A DNA stretch of 64,000 bases from Nocardioides sp. (GCA_002729525.1 PBYI01000033.1:62001-126000), one strand, 5' to 3'; counted from the stretch's first letter, positions 51,918-60,225 are shown. The notes: generated by a model from the letters alone, not told the origin. Made by a program: numbers and translations.

Positions 51918-52544
51918 ATGCCGTACGACGCCCGCCCGCCGCTCCCTGCGCCCTCGACGCCCGCCGTCCCACCGGCCCTCAGCGTCGCCAACGCGTCCTT
52001 CGTGACCGACCGCCTCCTCGTCGGCGGCGACCTCGAGTCGACCGACCCGACGCTGGCCGCCGCCCAGGTGACCGAGCTCGTCGACGCCGGCGTCACCCAC
52101 GTCCTCGACGCACGCCTGGAGTGGGACGACTCCGCCACCTGGACCCGCGCCCGCGTCTCGGCCCGGTGGGCCGGCATCGACGACTCCGGGCAGCAGGTGC
52201 CGGGGGAGTGGTTCGAGGACGTCGTCTCCTGGTGCCTGGCCGCGCTCGCCCAGCCCCGCACCAAGGTGCTGACCCACTGCCACATGGGCATCAACCGCGG
52301 CCCGAGCGTCGGCTACGCCGTGCTGCTCGGCCTCGGGTGGCACCCCGTCGAGGCGCTCGACGCCGTCCGGCGCGCACGCCCGATCGCCTACGCGGCGTAC
52401 GCCGAGGATGCCCTGCGCTGGCACCACGACCGCCACGGCACCGCCGCTGAGCAGCGCCGACGCGACCGCAAGGACGTCGCGGCGTGGCGCCGGCAGCACC
52501 ACCTCGACCTCGCGACCGTGGTCCGCCAGGTCAGGGGCGGGTAG
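51918..52544 (+). CDS. Dual-specificity/tyrosine phosphatase-like protein
   Basis: 208 residues. The phosphate-binding loop 'VLTHCHMGINRGPSVGYAVLL' follows the C-x5-R pattern, with HCxxGxxR as in dual-specificity phosphatases. An Asp general-acid candidate occurs in 'WAGIDDSGQQVP', and 'HVLDARLEWDD' is the preceding strand. It dephosphorylates protein or inositol/nucleotide phosphates; target unknown. No kinase gene is nearby. Confidence 0.85.
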   Translation: MPYDARPPLPAPSTPAVPPALSVANASFVTDRLLVGGDLESTDPTLAAAQVTELVDAGVTHVLDARLEWDDSATWTRARVSARWAGIDDSGQQVPGEWFEDVVSWCLAALAQPRTKVLTHCHMGINRGPSVGYAVLLGLGWHPVEALDAVRRARPIAYAAYAEDALRWHHDRHGTAAEQRRRDRKDVAAWRRQHHLDLATVVRQVRGG

Positions 52545-52662
52545 CCCGATCGGGCCATCCGGGTAGGTCGGAGGGCCCTGATCGGGGCTGGGGTCGTGAC
52601 ACCTCCCGGGGGGACGGGTGACGATGCTGGACGGTCCTGTTCCCCGACGAAGGAGTCCCCCC

Positions 52663-53391
52663 ATGACCTCCACCTCCCGCCCGCGCGCCGCTCGCTGGGC
52701 CGGCGCCGTCCTCGCCGCCGCCCTCGTCGCCGGCCCGGTCGCCGCCGCCGCGGCCACGCCCGCCTCGGCCGCCTCCGTGTCGACCTCCGACGTCGCCGCG
52801 AAGCCGGGCACGAAGGGCAGCAAGCCCGACAAGGGCTCGAAGGGGAACAAGGGCGACAAGGGCTCGAAGGCGAAGGGCAACAAGACCGCGCAGCTGCAGC
52901 GCAAGATCGACAAGCTGGCCCGCAAGATCGAGCGCTTCACCACCGGCCGCTCCGTCCGCGGTCTCTCCGACGAGCAGGCCGCCACGGTTGCCGCCAACGG
53001 CGCCGACGACCTCGCCTACCTCGAGGAGCTCACCGCCGCGCTCGAGTCCGCCGAGACCCACGCCGACCGCAAGGCCGTCATGAAGGACCTGCGCGGGGTG
53101 AAGCCGTCCAACTACCGTCTCGCGATCAACACGCTGCGGTTCGGCGCCCGTCTCCAGGCTGTCATCGACGACCTCGCCGAGCAGACCGCGGACGACCCGG
53201 AGCTCGGCGCCGACGTCGCCGAGGCCCAGACCCAGCTCGACGACGCGACCGCCGCCGCCCTGGCCGTGCACGCGACCAGCCCGCGCTCGGACCTCCGCGC
53301 GGTCCGCGCCCAGCTCAACGCTGCCGTCCGGACCGTGAAGGCGGTGCGCGAGGCGCTCGCCGAGGAGCCCGTGGAGGAGCCGGCCCCCTGA
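52663..53391 (+). CDS. Secreted protein with Lys/Gly-rich linker and helical domain
   Basis: 242 residues from ATG 52663 (SD AAGGAG); the tracked 52618 start lies upstream. Signal peptide 'AARWAGAVLAAALVAGPVAAAAATPASA'. A collagen-like basic linker follows ('KPGTKGSKPDKGSKGNKGDKG'), with G-S-K/G-D-K-type repeats, then a charged helical domain (about 85-240). Exported with a polycationic segment like the protein at 26292, so binding to wall polyanions is inferred. Family not recognised. Confidence 0.65.
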   Translation: MTSTSRPRAARWAGAVLAAALVAGPVAAAAATPASAASVSTSDVAAKPGTKGSKPDKGSKGNKGDKGSKAKGNKTAQLQRKIDKLARKIERFTTGRSVRGLSDEQAATVAANGADDLAYLEELTAALESAETHADRKAVMKDLRGVKPSNYRLAINTLRFGARLQAVIDDLAEQTADDPELGADVAEAQTQLDDATAAALAVHATSPRSDLRAVRAQLNAAVRTVKAVREALAEEPVEEPAP

Positions 53392-53410
53392 CGGCTCTCT
53401 GACCGACACC

Positions 53411-53448
53411 CACGGGTGCCGTGCGGCCCAGGCCGCGCGGCACCCGTG
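53411..53448 (+). terminator. Terminator after the Lys/Gly-rich secreted protein
   Basis: 17-bp stem CACGGGTGCCGTGCGGC / GCCGCGCGGCACCCGTG (one wobble) with a 4-base loop, 20 bases after the stop. Confidence 0.8.
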
Positions 53449-53576
53449 CTGCGTCCGGCGCCGGGGGTGTGAAGCCACCGCCACGCCACCGCCGGCTCAC
53501 ACCGGACCCACAGACCCCGGGTGTGGTCTGGGGATCGTCGAGAACGACGTCCCCACCCACCCCAGGAGTGACCCTC

Positions 53577-54881
53577 ATGGCGCAGCACGCACCGCAGACC
53601 GTCGACGCAGCCCCGGCCGGCCAGGCCGCCCACCGCGGCCGCGGCGGGCGGTGGCGGCGTCGTACCGGTGCGGTGCTCGCCACCGCCGTGCTGGCCGTCC
53701 CCGTCACGCTCGGCACCAGCGCTGCCGCCGCCGCGCCCGCCACGCCGCAGGCCCCGGTGGCCACGCCGACCACGGCCGCCGGGCTGCTCGCGTCCAGTGC
53801 CTGGTGGTGGACCGAGACCACGCCGTACGGCCAGCAGCCGGGCTACGGCGGCGGGCCCGGTGCGGGGTCCGGCTACGGCTACGGGTACGGCTCCGACGGC
53901 AGCAGCACCGACGGCGAGGAGAGCACGTCCTCGGAGACCTCCGACGCCACCGACGAGCAGTCGACCGGACTGGTGCTCATCAGCACCGAGCTCGGGTACG
54001 ACGAGGGCGAGGCCGCCGGCTCCGGCATCATCCTGGGCAGCGACGGGCTCGTGGTCACCAACCACCACGTCGTCGAGGGGGCCACGGACATCGAGGTCAC
54101 GATCGCCACCACCGGCGAGACGTACGCGGCCACCCTGCTGGGTGCCGACGACACCCACGACGTCGCGGTGCTCCAGCTCGAGGGCGTCGACACCAGCCTC
54201 TCCGCGGTCGACACCGACACCGCCGGTGTGAGCGTCGGCGACGACGTCACCGCGGTCGGCGACGCCTACGGCGACGGAGGCTCGCTCACCGCGGCGCCCG
54301 GCGTCGTCACCGCGACCGGGGAGTCGATCACCGTCTCCGACGAGATGGGCGGCAGCGAGTCGCTCAGTGACCTCATCGAGGTGGACGCCGACATCGTCCC
54401 GGGCGACTCGGGTGGCGCCCTGCTCGACACCGACGGCGACGTTGTCGGCATGAACGTCGCGGCGTCGTCCGGGTCCGCGAACGTCACCGGCTACGTCATC
54501 CCGATCAGCACCGTCCTCGACGTCGTCGACCAGGTCGAGTCGGGCGTGGAGTCCGCCGACGTGACGATCGGCTACCCGGCCTTCCTCGGGGTCGAGCTGG
54601 CCTCGGCGACGGGCTACGGCTACGGCAGCGGGTCCGGCACCACGACCGGCCCCGGCGTGACCGTCTCCGGCGTGATCGACGACACCGCCGCCGCCGAGGC
54701 GGGCCTCACCGCGGGCGACACCATCACCTCCTTCGACGGCACCTCCGTCACCGACGCCGACGCGCTCAGCGCGGCCGTCGCCGCGCACGACCCGGGCGAG
54801 GAGGTGACGGTCACCTGGACCGACTCCAGCGGTACGTCGCAGTCCGCCACGGTCACCCTCGGCACCGGCCCGGTGGCCTGA
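53577..54881 (+). CDS. HtrA/DegP-like trypsin-fold serine protease with PDZ domain
   Basis: 434 residues. Arg-rich N-terminus and signal segment 'GAVLATAVLAVPVTLGTSAAAAAPA', then a Gly/Tyr/Ser-rich linker (about 80-125). Catalytic triad: His in 'VVTNHHVVEG', Asp in 'DDTHDVAVLQL', Ser in 'VPGDSGGALLDTDG'. A C-terminal PDZ domain (about 345-430) has 'GVTVSGVIDDTAAAEAGLTAGDTITSFDG'. Extracytoplasmic quality-control or regulated proteolysis. The Gly-Tyr linker and Thr/Asp-rich barrel are unusually acidic for the family. Confidence 0.9.
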   Translation: MAQHAPQTVDAAPAGQAAHRGRGGRWRRRTGAVLATAVLAVPVTLGTSAAAAAPATPQAPVATPTTAAGLLASSAWWWTETTPYGQQPGYGGGPGAGSGYGYGYGSDGSSTDGEESTSSETSDATDEQSTGLVLISTELGYDEGEAAGSGIILGSDGLVVTNHHVVEGATDIEVTIATTGETYAATLLGADDTHDVAVLQLEGVDTSLSAVDTDTAGVSVGDDVTAVGDAYGDGGSLTAAPGVVTATGESITVSDEMGGSESLSDLIEVDADIVPGDSGGALLDTDGDVVGMNVAASSGSANVTGYVIPISTVLDVVDQVESGVESADVTIGYPAFLGVELASATGYGYGSGSGTTTGPGVTVSGVIDDTAAAEAGLTAGDTITSFDGTSVTDADALSAAVAAHDPGEEVTVTWTDSSGTSQSATVTLGTGPVA

Positions 54882-55057
54882 GCCGCACCACGCCGGCACC
54901 ACGCCTGACCTGCGCGGTCGTCGTCGTCGAGCAGCCCCACGGGGGTGCGGACGGCGACCGCGCAGTGGTGCGTACGTGAACGCTCGGAGAACCCTCGCGC
55001 GCACGCCGCCACGTCGCTTGAGCACCCGCGGTGCGCGGGCGGATCATCCACACCACG

Positions 55058-56269
55058 ATGGCCGCGCTCCCCGCCCCCCGCACGCTCGCGCCACGATCCG
55101 ATGTGGTCGTGGTGGGCGCCGGCGTGCTCGGTCTCGGGCACGCGGTCGAGGCCGTCCGCGCCGGCCTCCAGGTCACCGTCGTCGACGCCGAGGAGCGGCT
55201 GCTCGGGGCGTCCGTGCGCGGCTTCGGCCACGCCTGCGTGGCCGGCCAGCCCGCGCCGCTGCGTCCTGCCGCGCTCGACACCCGCGAGCGCTGGCTCGAC
55301 CTCGGCGCCCGCGCCGGCTTCTGGGTCGGCGACGCCGGCACCCTCGCCGTCGCCCGCGGCCTCGACGAGCTCGCCGTGCTCACCCAGCTGCGCGACGAGC
55401 GCGACGGCGTCGGGATCACGATGCTCGACGCCGACGACACCGCCCGCCGCCTCGGACCGGGCGCCCGCCAGGTCGTCGGCGGTGCCCTGCTCACCGAGGA
55501 CGTGCGGATCGAGCCCCGGCACGCCGTACCGGCCCTCGCCGCCTGGCTCGCGCACCAGCCCGGCGTGCGGTTCCTGTGGTCGACCCACGTGCACTCCGTG
55601 ACGGACGGGCTGGTGCAGACCTCGCGCGGCGACCTGCACGCCGACCACGCCGTCATCTGCCTCGGCCACGACCTCGACCGGCTCCTGCCCGACGTCGCCG
55701 CCGCGGCCGGCCTGCGCCGCTGCCGCCAGCACATGCTGCGACTCGCGCCACCCGACCGCACCCGCATCGCGCCCGCCGTGATCACCGGGCTGTCGATGCT
55801 GCGGCAGCCGGCCCTCGCCGCCCAGCCGGCGGCGGACGACGTACGACGCCGGATCGCCGCCGAGCGGCCCGAGCTCGTCGAGCACGACGTCGACCTGGTG
55901 CTCGCCCAACGGCCCGACGGCGACCTCGTCGTCGGCGACACCCACGACCTGCGCGCCGGCGTCGACCCATTCAGCTCGGAGTCGCTGGACCGGCTGCTGC
56001 TCGACGAGACCGCGCGGCTGCTCGGCGTACCCGGTCTGCACGTGAAGGAGCGGTGGCTGGGCGTGCACGCCGAGGGCGACGACGACGTGCTGGTGCACGC
56101 CCTGGACGCCCGCACCACCGTCGTGTCGGCCACGCACGGGGTCTCGGTCGGGCTCGGCCTCGCCGCGGACGTCGTACGCCGCGTGGTCGCCGGACGGGCG
56201 CTGCCGGCGGTGGTGCGACCCCCGGCCCGGCTGTGTTTCTTCCGGGACAACCGGGCGACGCGGTCCTAG
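55058..56269 (+). CDS. TIGR03364-type FAD-dependent oxidoreductase (DAO family)
   Basis: 403 residues. Rossmann 'VVVVGAGVLGLGHAVEAVRAGLQVTVVDAEERLLGASVRGFGHA', where the 'S-x-R-G-F-G' run is diagnostic of the TIGR03364 subgroup; then 'RIEPRHAVPALAAWLA' and the flavin close 'VVSATHGVSVGLGLAADVV'. Relatives oxidise amino-alkylphosphonates or related amines and usually sit with phosphonate genes; none are next to it here. ATG 55058 is used; the tracked 55031 GTG adds nine residues. The stop TAG doubles as the first bases of the next gene's -10. Confidence 0.8.
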   Translation: MAALPAPRTLAPRSDVVVVGAGVLGLGHAVEAVRAGLQVTVVDAEERLLGASVRGFGHACVAGQPAPLRPAALDTRERWLDLGARAGFWVGDAGTLAVARGLDELAVLTQLRDERDGVGITMLDADDTARRLGPGARQVVGGALLTEDVRIEPRHAVPALAAWLAHQPGVRFLWSTHVHSVTDGLVQTSRGDLHADHAVICLGHDLDRLLPDVAAAAGLRRCRQHMLRLAPPDRTRIAPAVITGLSMLRQPALAAQPAADDVRRRIAAERPELVEHDVDLVLAQRPDGDLVVGDTHDLRAGVDPFSSESLDRLLLDETARLLGVPGLHVKERWLGVHAEGDDDVLVHALDARTTVVSATHGVSVGLGLAADVVRRVVAGRALPAVVRPPARLCFFRDNRATRS

Positions 56270-56272
56270 CCT
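56267..56272 (+). promoter_or_regulatory. Leaderless -10 hexamer (TAGCCT) that includes the upstream stop codon
   Basis: TAG of the oxidoreductase gene is the first half of TAGCCT; six bases later comes GTG 56279. Confidence 0.55.
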
Positions 56273-56278
56273 GGAGCG

Positions 56279-56479
56279 GTGGACACCGAACCCGTCGAGC
56301 GAGCCGTCGAGGAGCGCGGCCGCACCTGGGCCGGGCGCCGGCGCTCGCTGCGCAAGGCGGCGCGGTTCGTGCTGGTCATGGCGGTCGTCTACGTCGCGCT
56401 CGCCCAGCCGCCGGTGGTCGTGGACGCGCTCGGTGACCTGGTCGACACCGTCGCGGACGCGGCTGGCGGCGCGCCCTAG
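56279..56479 (+). CDS. Small single-helix membrane protein (66 aa)
   Basis: 66 residues: charged N-terminus 'VERAVEERGRTWAGRRRSLRKAARF', one membrane helix 'VLVMAVVYVALAQPPVVVDAL', acidic C-terminus. No family recognised. The leaderless -10 and clean frame are the evidence. Its TAG stop overlaps the minus-strand TAG as CTAG. Confidence 0.55.
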   Translation: MDTEPVERAVEERGRTWAGRRRSLRKAARFVLVMAVVYVALAQPPVVVDALGDLVDTVADAAGGAP

Positions 56480-57129
56480 GACCGCTCCGTCGGCACCGTC
56501 ACCGCGATCTCGCCGCCCAGCGACGCGCCCTGCTGGAGGTCGAGGTCGTCGCCGGACCAGAAGCGCCCGGGGTCGTAGTAGTTGGTGGGCCGCTCAGAGT
56601 CGAGCAGCCCCATCGCCTGGTACGTCGACGCGACGACCTCCGCGCAGTAGGTCATCTCGGCGTCGGCCTTGCGGCGTACGCGACCGCGCAGCCAGCGGCC
56701 CGCGAGCCGCGCCGTGCTCGGGAACGGCGTGCCGTCGAGGCGGGCGACCGTGCGCAGGACGGCGTCCTCCATCTCGCGGCTCGGCTCGGGGTCGATCTGG
56801 CGCAGCCAGGCGCGCTGCTCGTAGCGACCGCACCACTGCACGACCGCCTCGCGCAGGTCGTGCAGCTGCACGCCGCGGTGGTGGTCGCCCGACCACACGT
56901 CGCGCAGGCCCTTGCCGAGCTCGGCGTGCCACATCAGCGGCGGCAGGTCGTCGAGCACCACCGCCATGCCGACGTGGTTGACCGGGGCGTTGGTCAGCAC
57001 CCGGATAGCGTGGTCGGCGGGCGTGCGGCCGCGGAACAGCCACAGGTCCCCGGTGCGGGTCAGCGCGACGGCCTCGTCGAGCGACAGCGCCGGCTGGTCG
57101 TCGGCGCGGTGCCGGCCTCGGGTGGACAT
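56476..57129 (-). CDS. YiiX-like permuted NlpC/P60 (C92) cysteine hydrolase
   Basis: 217 residues. 'ALTRTGDLWLFRGRTPADHAIRVLTNAPVNHVGMAVVL' carries the His ('NHVGMAV'), followed by 'MTYCAEVVASTYQAMGLL' with Cys. This His-before-Cys order is the permuted papain-like fold of YiiX/YebB and C92 peptidases. Such enzymes cleave amide or ester bonds of lipids or peptidoglycan; substrate unknown. No signal peptide, so cytosolic. ATG 57129 has GAGACT six bases upstream. The divergent gene starts only 16 bases away. Confidence 0.75.
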   Translation of the reverse strand: MSTRGRHRADDQPALSLDEAVALTRTGDLWLFRGRTPADHAIRVLTNAPVNHVGMAVVLDDLPPLMWHAELGKGLRDVWSGDHHRGVQLHDLREAVVQWCGRYEQRAWLRQIDPEPSREMEDAVLRTVARLDGTPFPSTARLAGRWLRGRVRRKADAEMTYCAEVVASTYQAMGLLDSERPTNYYDPGRFWSGDDLDLQQGASLGGEIAVTVPTERS

Positions 57130-57145
57130 GGGAGGAGTCTCACGC

Positions 57146-57382
57146 ATGGGTGGCGACGGAGGCGGAGGGCGTACGGCGCTCCGCGTGGCGAAGTGGCTCG
57201 GCGTCGCCGGGGTGGCCGGGGTGGCCGCGTCCGGCGTGGTGGTGGCGCGCAACCAGCGACGGCGGGCGCAGGTGACGCCCGACGAGGTGCGCGACCGGCT
57301 GCACGCGCGCTACGCCGAGGCGGAGGGCTCGGACTCGGGCGCGGGCTCCGACGCGGGCTCGGCGTCCGACTCCGGCGACTGA
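57146..57382 (+). CDS. Small membrane protein with Ser/Asp/Gly tail (78 aa)
   Basis: 78 residues; a glycine-rich start, one helix 'VAKWLGVAGVAGVAASGVVVARNQRRR', a segment 'VTPDEVRDRLHARYAEAE' and a tail of Ser-Asp-Gly repeats. SD GGAGGAG sits in the 16-bp gap shared with the divergent peptidase gene. No known family; short envelope-stress proteins of similar design exist. Confidence 0.6.
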   Translation: MGGDGGGGRTALRVAKWLGVAGVAGVAASGVVVARNQRRRAQVTPDEVRDRLHARYAEAEGSDSGAGSDAGSASDSGD

Positions 57383-57433
57383 CCCTCCCCTTGTGGGGTG
57401 CGCCACTCGCGGCGACCGGTGAGGGTGGAGTGC

Positions 57434-57913
57434 ATGAAGGTCGTGGTGGCGGGCGTGTCCGGGTCGGGGAAGACGACGGTCGGACGTGCGCTGGCCGACC
57501 GGCTGGACGTGCCGTTCGTCGACGGCGACGACCTGCACCCCGAGGCGAACGTCGCGTCGATGGCCGAGGGCGTCGCGCTCGACGACGCCGCCCGGCAGCC
57601 GTGGCTGCGCTCCGTCGGCGCGTGGCTCGCCGACCACACCGACGGCGTCGTCGCCTGCTCGGCGCTCAAGCGCTCCTACCGCGACGTGCTGCGCGAGCAC
57701 GCGCCCGATGCCCGGGTGCTGCTGCTCGACGGCGACCGAGCGGTCATCGCCGAGCGCCAGGCCGATCGTCCGGGCCACTTCATGCCGACGTCGCTCCAGG
57801 ACAGCCAGTGGGCGGCGTTCGAGCCGCTCGGCGCCGACGAGGCGGGCGCGACGGTCGACGTGGCCCTCGCACCGGACGAGGTCGTCGACGCGTTCGTCCG
57901 GCAGTGCGGCTGA
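57434..57913 (+). CDS. Gluconokinase (GntK family)
   Basis: 159 residues from ATG 57434 (SD GGTGGAG). P-loop 'GVSGSGKTTVGRALADRL', 'VPFVDGDDLHPEANVASMAEGVALDDAARQPWL', catalytic-loop 'ACSALKRSYRDVLRE' and 'ADRPGHFMPTSLQDSQWAAFEPL' are all specific to GntK. It phosphorylates gluconate to 6-phosphogluconate. No gluconate permease or GntR repressor is adjacent, so the gene is not part of a complete utilisation cluster here. Confidence 0.9.
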   Translation: MKVVVAGVSGSGKTTVGRALADRLDVPFVDGDDLHPEANVASMAEGVALDDAARQPWLRSVGAWLADHTDGVVACSALKRSYRDVLREHAPDARVLLLDGDRAVIAERQADRPGHFMPTSLQDSQWAAFEPLGADEAGATVDVALAPDEVVDAFVRQCG

Positions 57914-57922
57914 CCGGCCCGC

Positions 57923-58012
57923 TGTAACACGCCGTCCGGAGGTCTACCGCGCTGATCGATCAGTGCAGCAGATGGTCCATGGGTGCGGTAGATGGCCGAA
58001 CGACGTGTTACA
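57923..58012. repeat. 90-bp imperfect inverted-repeat element with nested hairpins
   Basis: Outer arms TGTAACACGCCGTCCGG and CCGAACGACGTGTTACA match at 15 of 17 positions; both mismatches would pair as G-U in RNA. An inner stem TCTACCGC / GCGGTAGA (8 bp) encloses CTGATCGATCAG and ATGGTCCAT, two further self-complementary blocks. As RNA this gives a long stem opening to a two-hairpin top. It fills the gap between the gluconokinase stop and the nei stop on the other strand. Terminator, MITE-like element, or structured RNA are all possible. Confidence 0.7.
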
Positions 58013-58031
58013 TGACCGCTGAGCGCCGGCC

Positions 58032-58865
58032 TCAGACCTCCGGCTGGCACACCGGGCACCAGAACACCCGGCGCGCGGCGAGGTCGTCGGCCAGCACCCG
58101 GGCGCCGCAGCGACGGCACGGGAACCCCTGGCGCCGGTAGACGTAGTGCGCGTCGGCGCGGGTGACCCGCCCCGCGCGGGAGCGGTCGTCCGGCTCGGTG
58201 GTGACGATCCGGCCCGCGCGCACGCCGGCGCGCATCAGCACGACGAGGTCGTCCCACATCGCCTTCCAGGTCACCGGGTCGACGTCGCGGCTCGGCGTGC
58301 GCGGGTGCACGCCGTGGCGGAACAGCACCTCCGCCCGGTAGACGTTGCCGACCCCGGCGACCGACCTCTGGTCCATCAGCAGCGTGCCGATCGGCATCCG
58401 GCTGCCCGCCACCCGTGCCGCGACCTGCTCGACGTCGGCGTCGGCGCGCAGCGGGTCCGGGCCGAGCCGCGCCAGCAGCGCGTCACGCTCGGGTGAGGTC
58501 ATCAGCTCGCACGCGGTGGGCCCGCGCAGCTCCACCCAGACCGGGTCGGCGTACGACGAGCGCCCGGGCTCGGCGTCGGCGACCAGCCGCAGCCGCAGCG
58601 CGCCGCGCGGCTCCGGCGGCTCACCGGTGCCGTCGCGGAACTTCCCGTACAGGCCCAGGTGCACGTGCAGCCACACGTCGCCCTCGTCGGGGTAGTGGTG
58701 CAGCAGGTGCTTGCCCCACGCCTCGGTGCCCCCGAGCCGCTGCCCGTCGACCAGCGCGGCGCCCTCGGCGAACCGGCCCTGCGGGCTGTCGACGGCCAGC
58801 CGGCGACCGACCAGCATCCGGCGGTGCCGGTTCGCGAGCCGGTGCACGGTGTGTCCCTCGGGCAT
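58032..58865 (-). CDS. Fpg/Nei-family DNA glycosylase (Nei2-type)
   Basis: 277 residues. Starts 'MPEGHTVHRLANRH' with catalytic Pro2-Glu3 and the 'EGHTVHR' form of actinobacterial Nei2. The H2TH region 'SVAGVGNVYRAEVLFRHGVHPRTP' and the C4 zinc finger 'CRRCGARVLADDLAARRVFWCPVC' are complete. It removes oxidised pyrimidines and nicks the abasic site. ATG 58865 is exact because Pro2 must follow Met; the tracked 59435 end is a shadow extension. It is divergent from the SprT-like gene. Confidence 0.93.
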   Translation of the reverse strand: MPEGHTVHRLANRHRRMLVGRRLAVDSPQGRFAEGAALVDGQRLGGTEAWGKHLLHHYPDEGDVWLHVHLGLYGKFRDGTGEPPEPRGALRLRLVADAEPGRSSYADPVWVELRGPTACELMTSPERDALLARLGPDPLRADADVEQVAARVAGSRMPIGTLLMDQRSVAGVGNVYRAEVLFRHGVHPRTPSRDVDPVTWKAMWDDLVVLMRAGVRAGRIVTTEPDDRSRAGRVTRADAHYVYRRQGFPCRRCGARVLADDLAARRVFWCPVCQPEV

Positions 58866-58955
58866 GACCTCGATCCTGACGCGCCCGCCGTCGCGGGAGT
58901 ACGCCCGTCGGGGCGACGGCCAGCCCGGCGCCACGGCGTTGTCGGCGCTCGCACC

Positions 58956-58961
58956 TACCGT
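58956..58961 (+). promoter_or_regulatory. Leaderless -10 hexamer (TACCGT)
   Basis: TACCGT, seven bases, GTG 58969. Confidence 0.55.
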
Positions 58962-58968
58962 GGTCGTC

Positions 58969-59640
58969 GTGGACCTGCGTGACGCCTTCGCGATGGCCGA
59001 GGACCTGGTGGAGCACCACTGCCCGCCGGGCTGGTCGGTGCAGTACGACGCCGCCCGCCGGCGCGCGGGCGTGTGCCGGTTCCGCGACCGGGTGATCGGG
59101 CTCAGTGCGCCGCTGACCGCGCTGCACGACGAGTCCGAGGTCCGCGACACGGTCCTGCACGAGATCGCCCACGCCCTCGCCGGTCCGCGGCACGGCCACG
59201 ACGAGGTCTGGCGCGAGGTCGCGCAGCGCATCGGCAGCACCGGTGAGCGGTGCGTGCCGGCCGACGCCCCGCGGGTCGAGGCGCCCTGGATCGGCGTCTG
59301 CGCGCAGGGCCACACCGCCGAGCGGTTCCGCCGTCCCGAGCGGGTGATGAGCTGCGCCCGCTGCGGCCGGGGCTTCTCCGTCGACCGGATCTTCACCTGG
59401 ACCCACGAGGGCCGGCCCGCGGTGATGCATCCCAACTACGAGGCCGAGCTCGACCAGCTGCGCCACGGCACGCGCGTGGTCCGGCTGGCTCCGGGCACAC
59501 GCGTGCGGATCACGCCGGCGGCCGGCAGCGAGCACGGCGGCCGCACCGGAACGGTGCTCAAGCGCGGCCGCACCCGCTACCACCTGCGCTGCGGGCGGCA
59601 GACCCTGACGGTGCCGTTCGCGTGGGTCGAGCGGGTCTGA
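58969..59640 (+). CDS. SprT-like zinc-domain protein
   Basis: 223 residues from GTG 58969; the tracked ORF extends upstream into the nei promoter. 'DTVLHEIAHALAGPRHGHDEVW' is an H-E-x-x-H site with a third His, as in SprT/SPRTN. Then a zinc ribbon-like region with 'VCAQGHTAERFRRPERVMSCARCGRGF' and a C-terminal beta domain. SPRTN relatives digest DNA-protein crosslinks; here the role is inferred. Flanked by nei and mug. Confidence 0.85.
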   Translation: MDLRDAFAMAEDLVEHHCPPGWSVQYDAARRRAGVCRFRDRVIGLSAPLTALHDESEVRDTVLHEIAHALAGPRHGHDEVWREVAQRIGSTGERCVPADAPRVEAPWIGVCAQGHTAERFRRPERVMSCARCGRGFSVDRIFTWTHEGRPAVMHPNYEAELDQLRHGTRVVRLAPGTRVRITPAAGSEHGGRTGTVLKRGRTRYHLRCGRQTLTVPFAWVERV

Positions 59641-59643
59641 GGG

Positions 59644-60225
59644 TCAGTCCGCCGGGTCCAGCAGGCCCGCCTCGCGCGCCGGGGCGGCGTACGCCTCGGC
59701 CAGCGTCTCCACCGTCTCGTGCGCGTTGAGGCCGCTCGGGTTGGGCACCACCCACAGGGCCGCGCCGCCCAGCGGCTCGGGCTGCCGGCCACCGACGGCG
59801 TCGCGCACGCCGAACGCCGTCCGGTACGCCGTGATGCCGGCGACCGCGACCACCTGCGGCGCCTCGGCCTCGACGAGCGCCGTCAGGGCTGCGGCCCCGT
59901 CGCGCAGCTCGGTCGGACCGAGCTCGGAGGCCTTCGCGGTCGCCCGGCGGACCAGGTTGGTGATGCCGATGCCGCGGGCGCGGAGCCGCTCGCGGTCCTC
60001 GTCGGTCATCCCGGCCGCCGGGTCGACCCGGTGCTCGAGCACGCCCGCGCGCAGCAGAGCTGGGTAGAAGCGGTTGCCGGGGTGGGCGAAGTGGGTGCTC
60101 GTCGCCGCGGTCCACAGCCCCGGGTTGATGCCGACGAACAGCAGCCGCAGCGCCCCGCGCGGCGGCAGCAGGTCGGGCACCTCGGCGTCGCGGTACGACT
60201 CCAGCTCGGCTCGTGTGAAACCCAC
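59644..60225 (-). CDS. mug: G/U mismatch-specific DNA glycosylase (Mug/TDG family)
   Basis: 193 residues from GTG 60225 (CAGGCT six bases upstream). Mug motif 'FVGINPGLWTAATSTHFAHPGNRFYPALLRAG' contains the Gly-Ile-Asn-Pro-Gly catalytic loop, and 'WVVPNPSGLNAHETVETLAEAY' is the intercalating-loop motif (N-P-S-G-L). It excises uracil or thymine mispaired with guanine. Converges three bases from the SprT-like stop. The tracked start at 60381 would run past the divergent lipoprotein start. Confidence 0.9.
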   Translation of the reverse strand: MGFTRAELESYRDAEVPDLLPPRGALRLLFVGINPGLWTAATSTHFAHPGNRFYPALLRAGVLEHRVDPAAGMTDEDRERLRARGIGITNLVRRATAKASELGPTELRDGAAALTALVEAEAPQVVAVAGITAYRTAFGVRDAVGGRQPEPLGGAALWVVPNPSGLNAHETVETLAEAYAAPAREAGLLDPAD

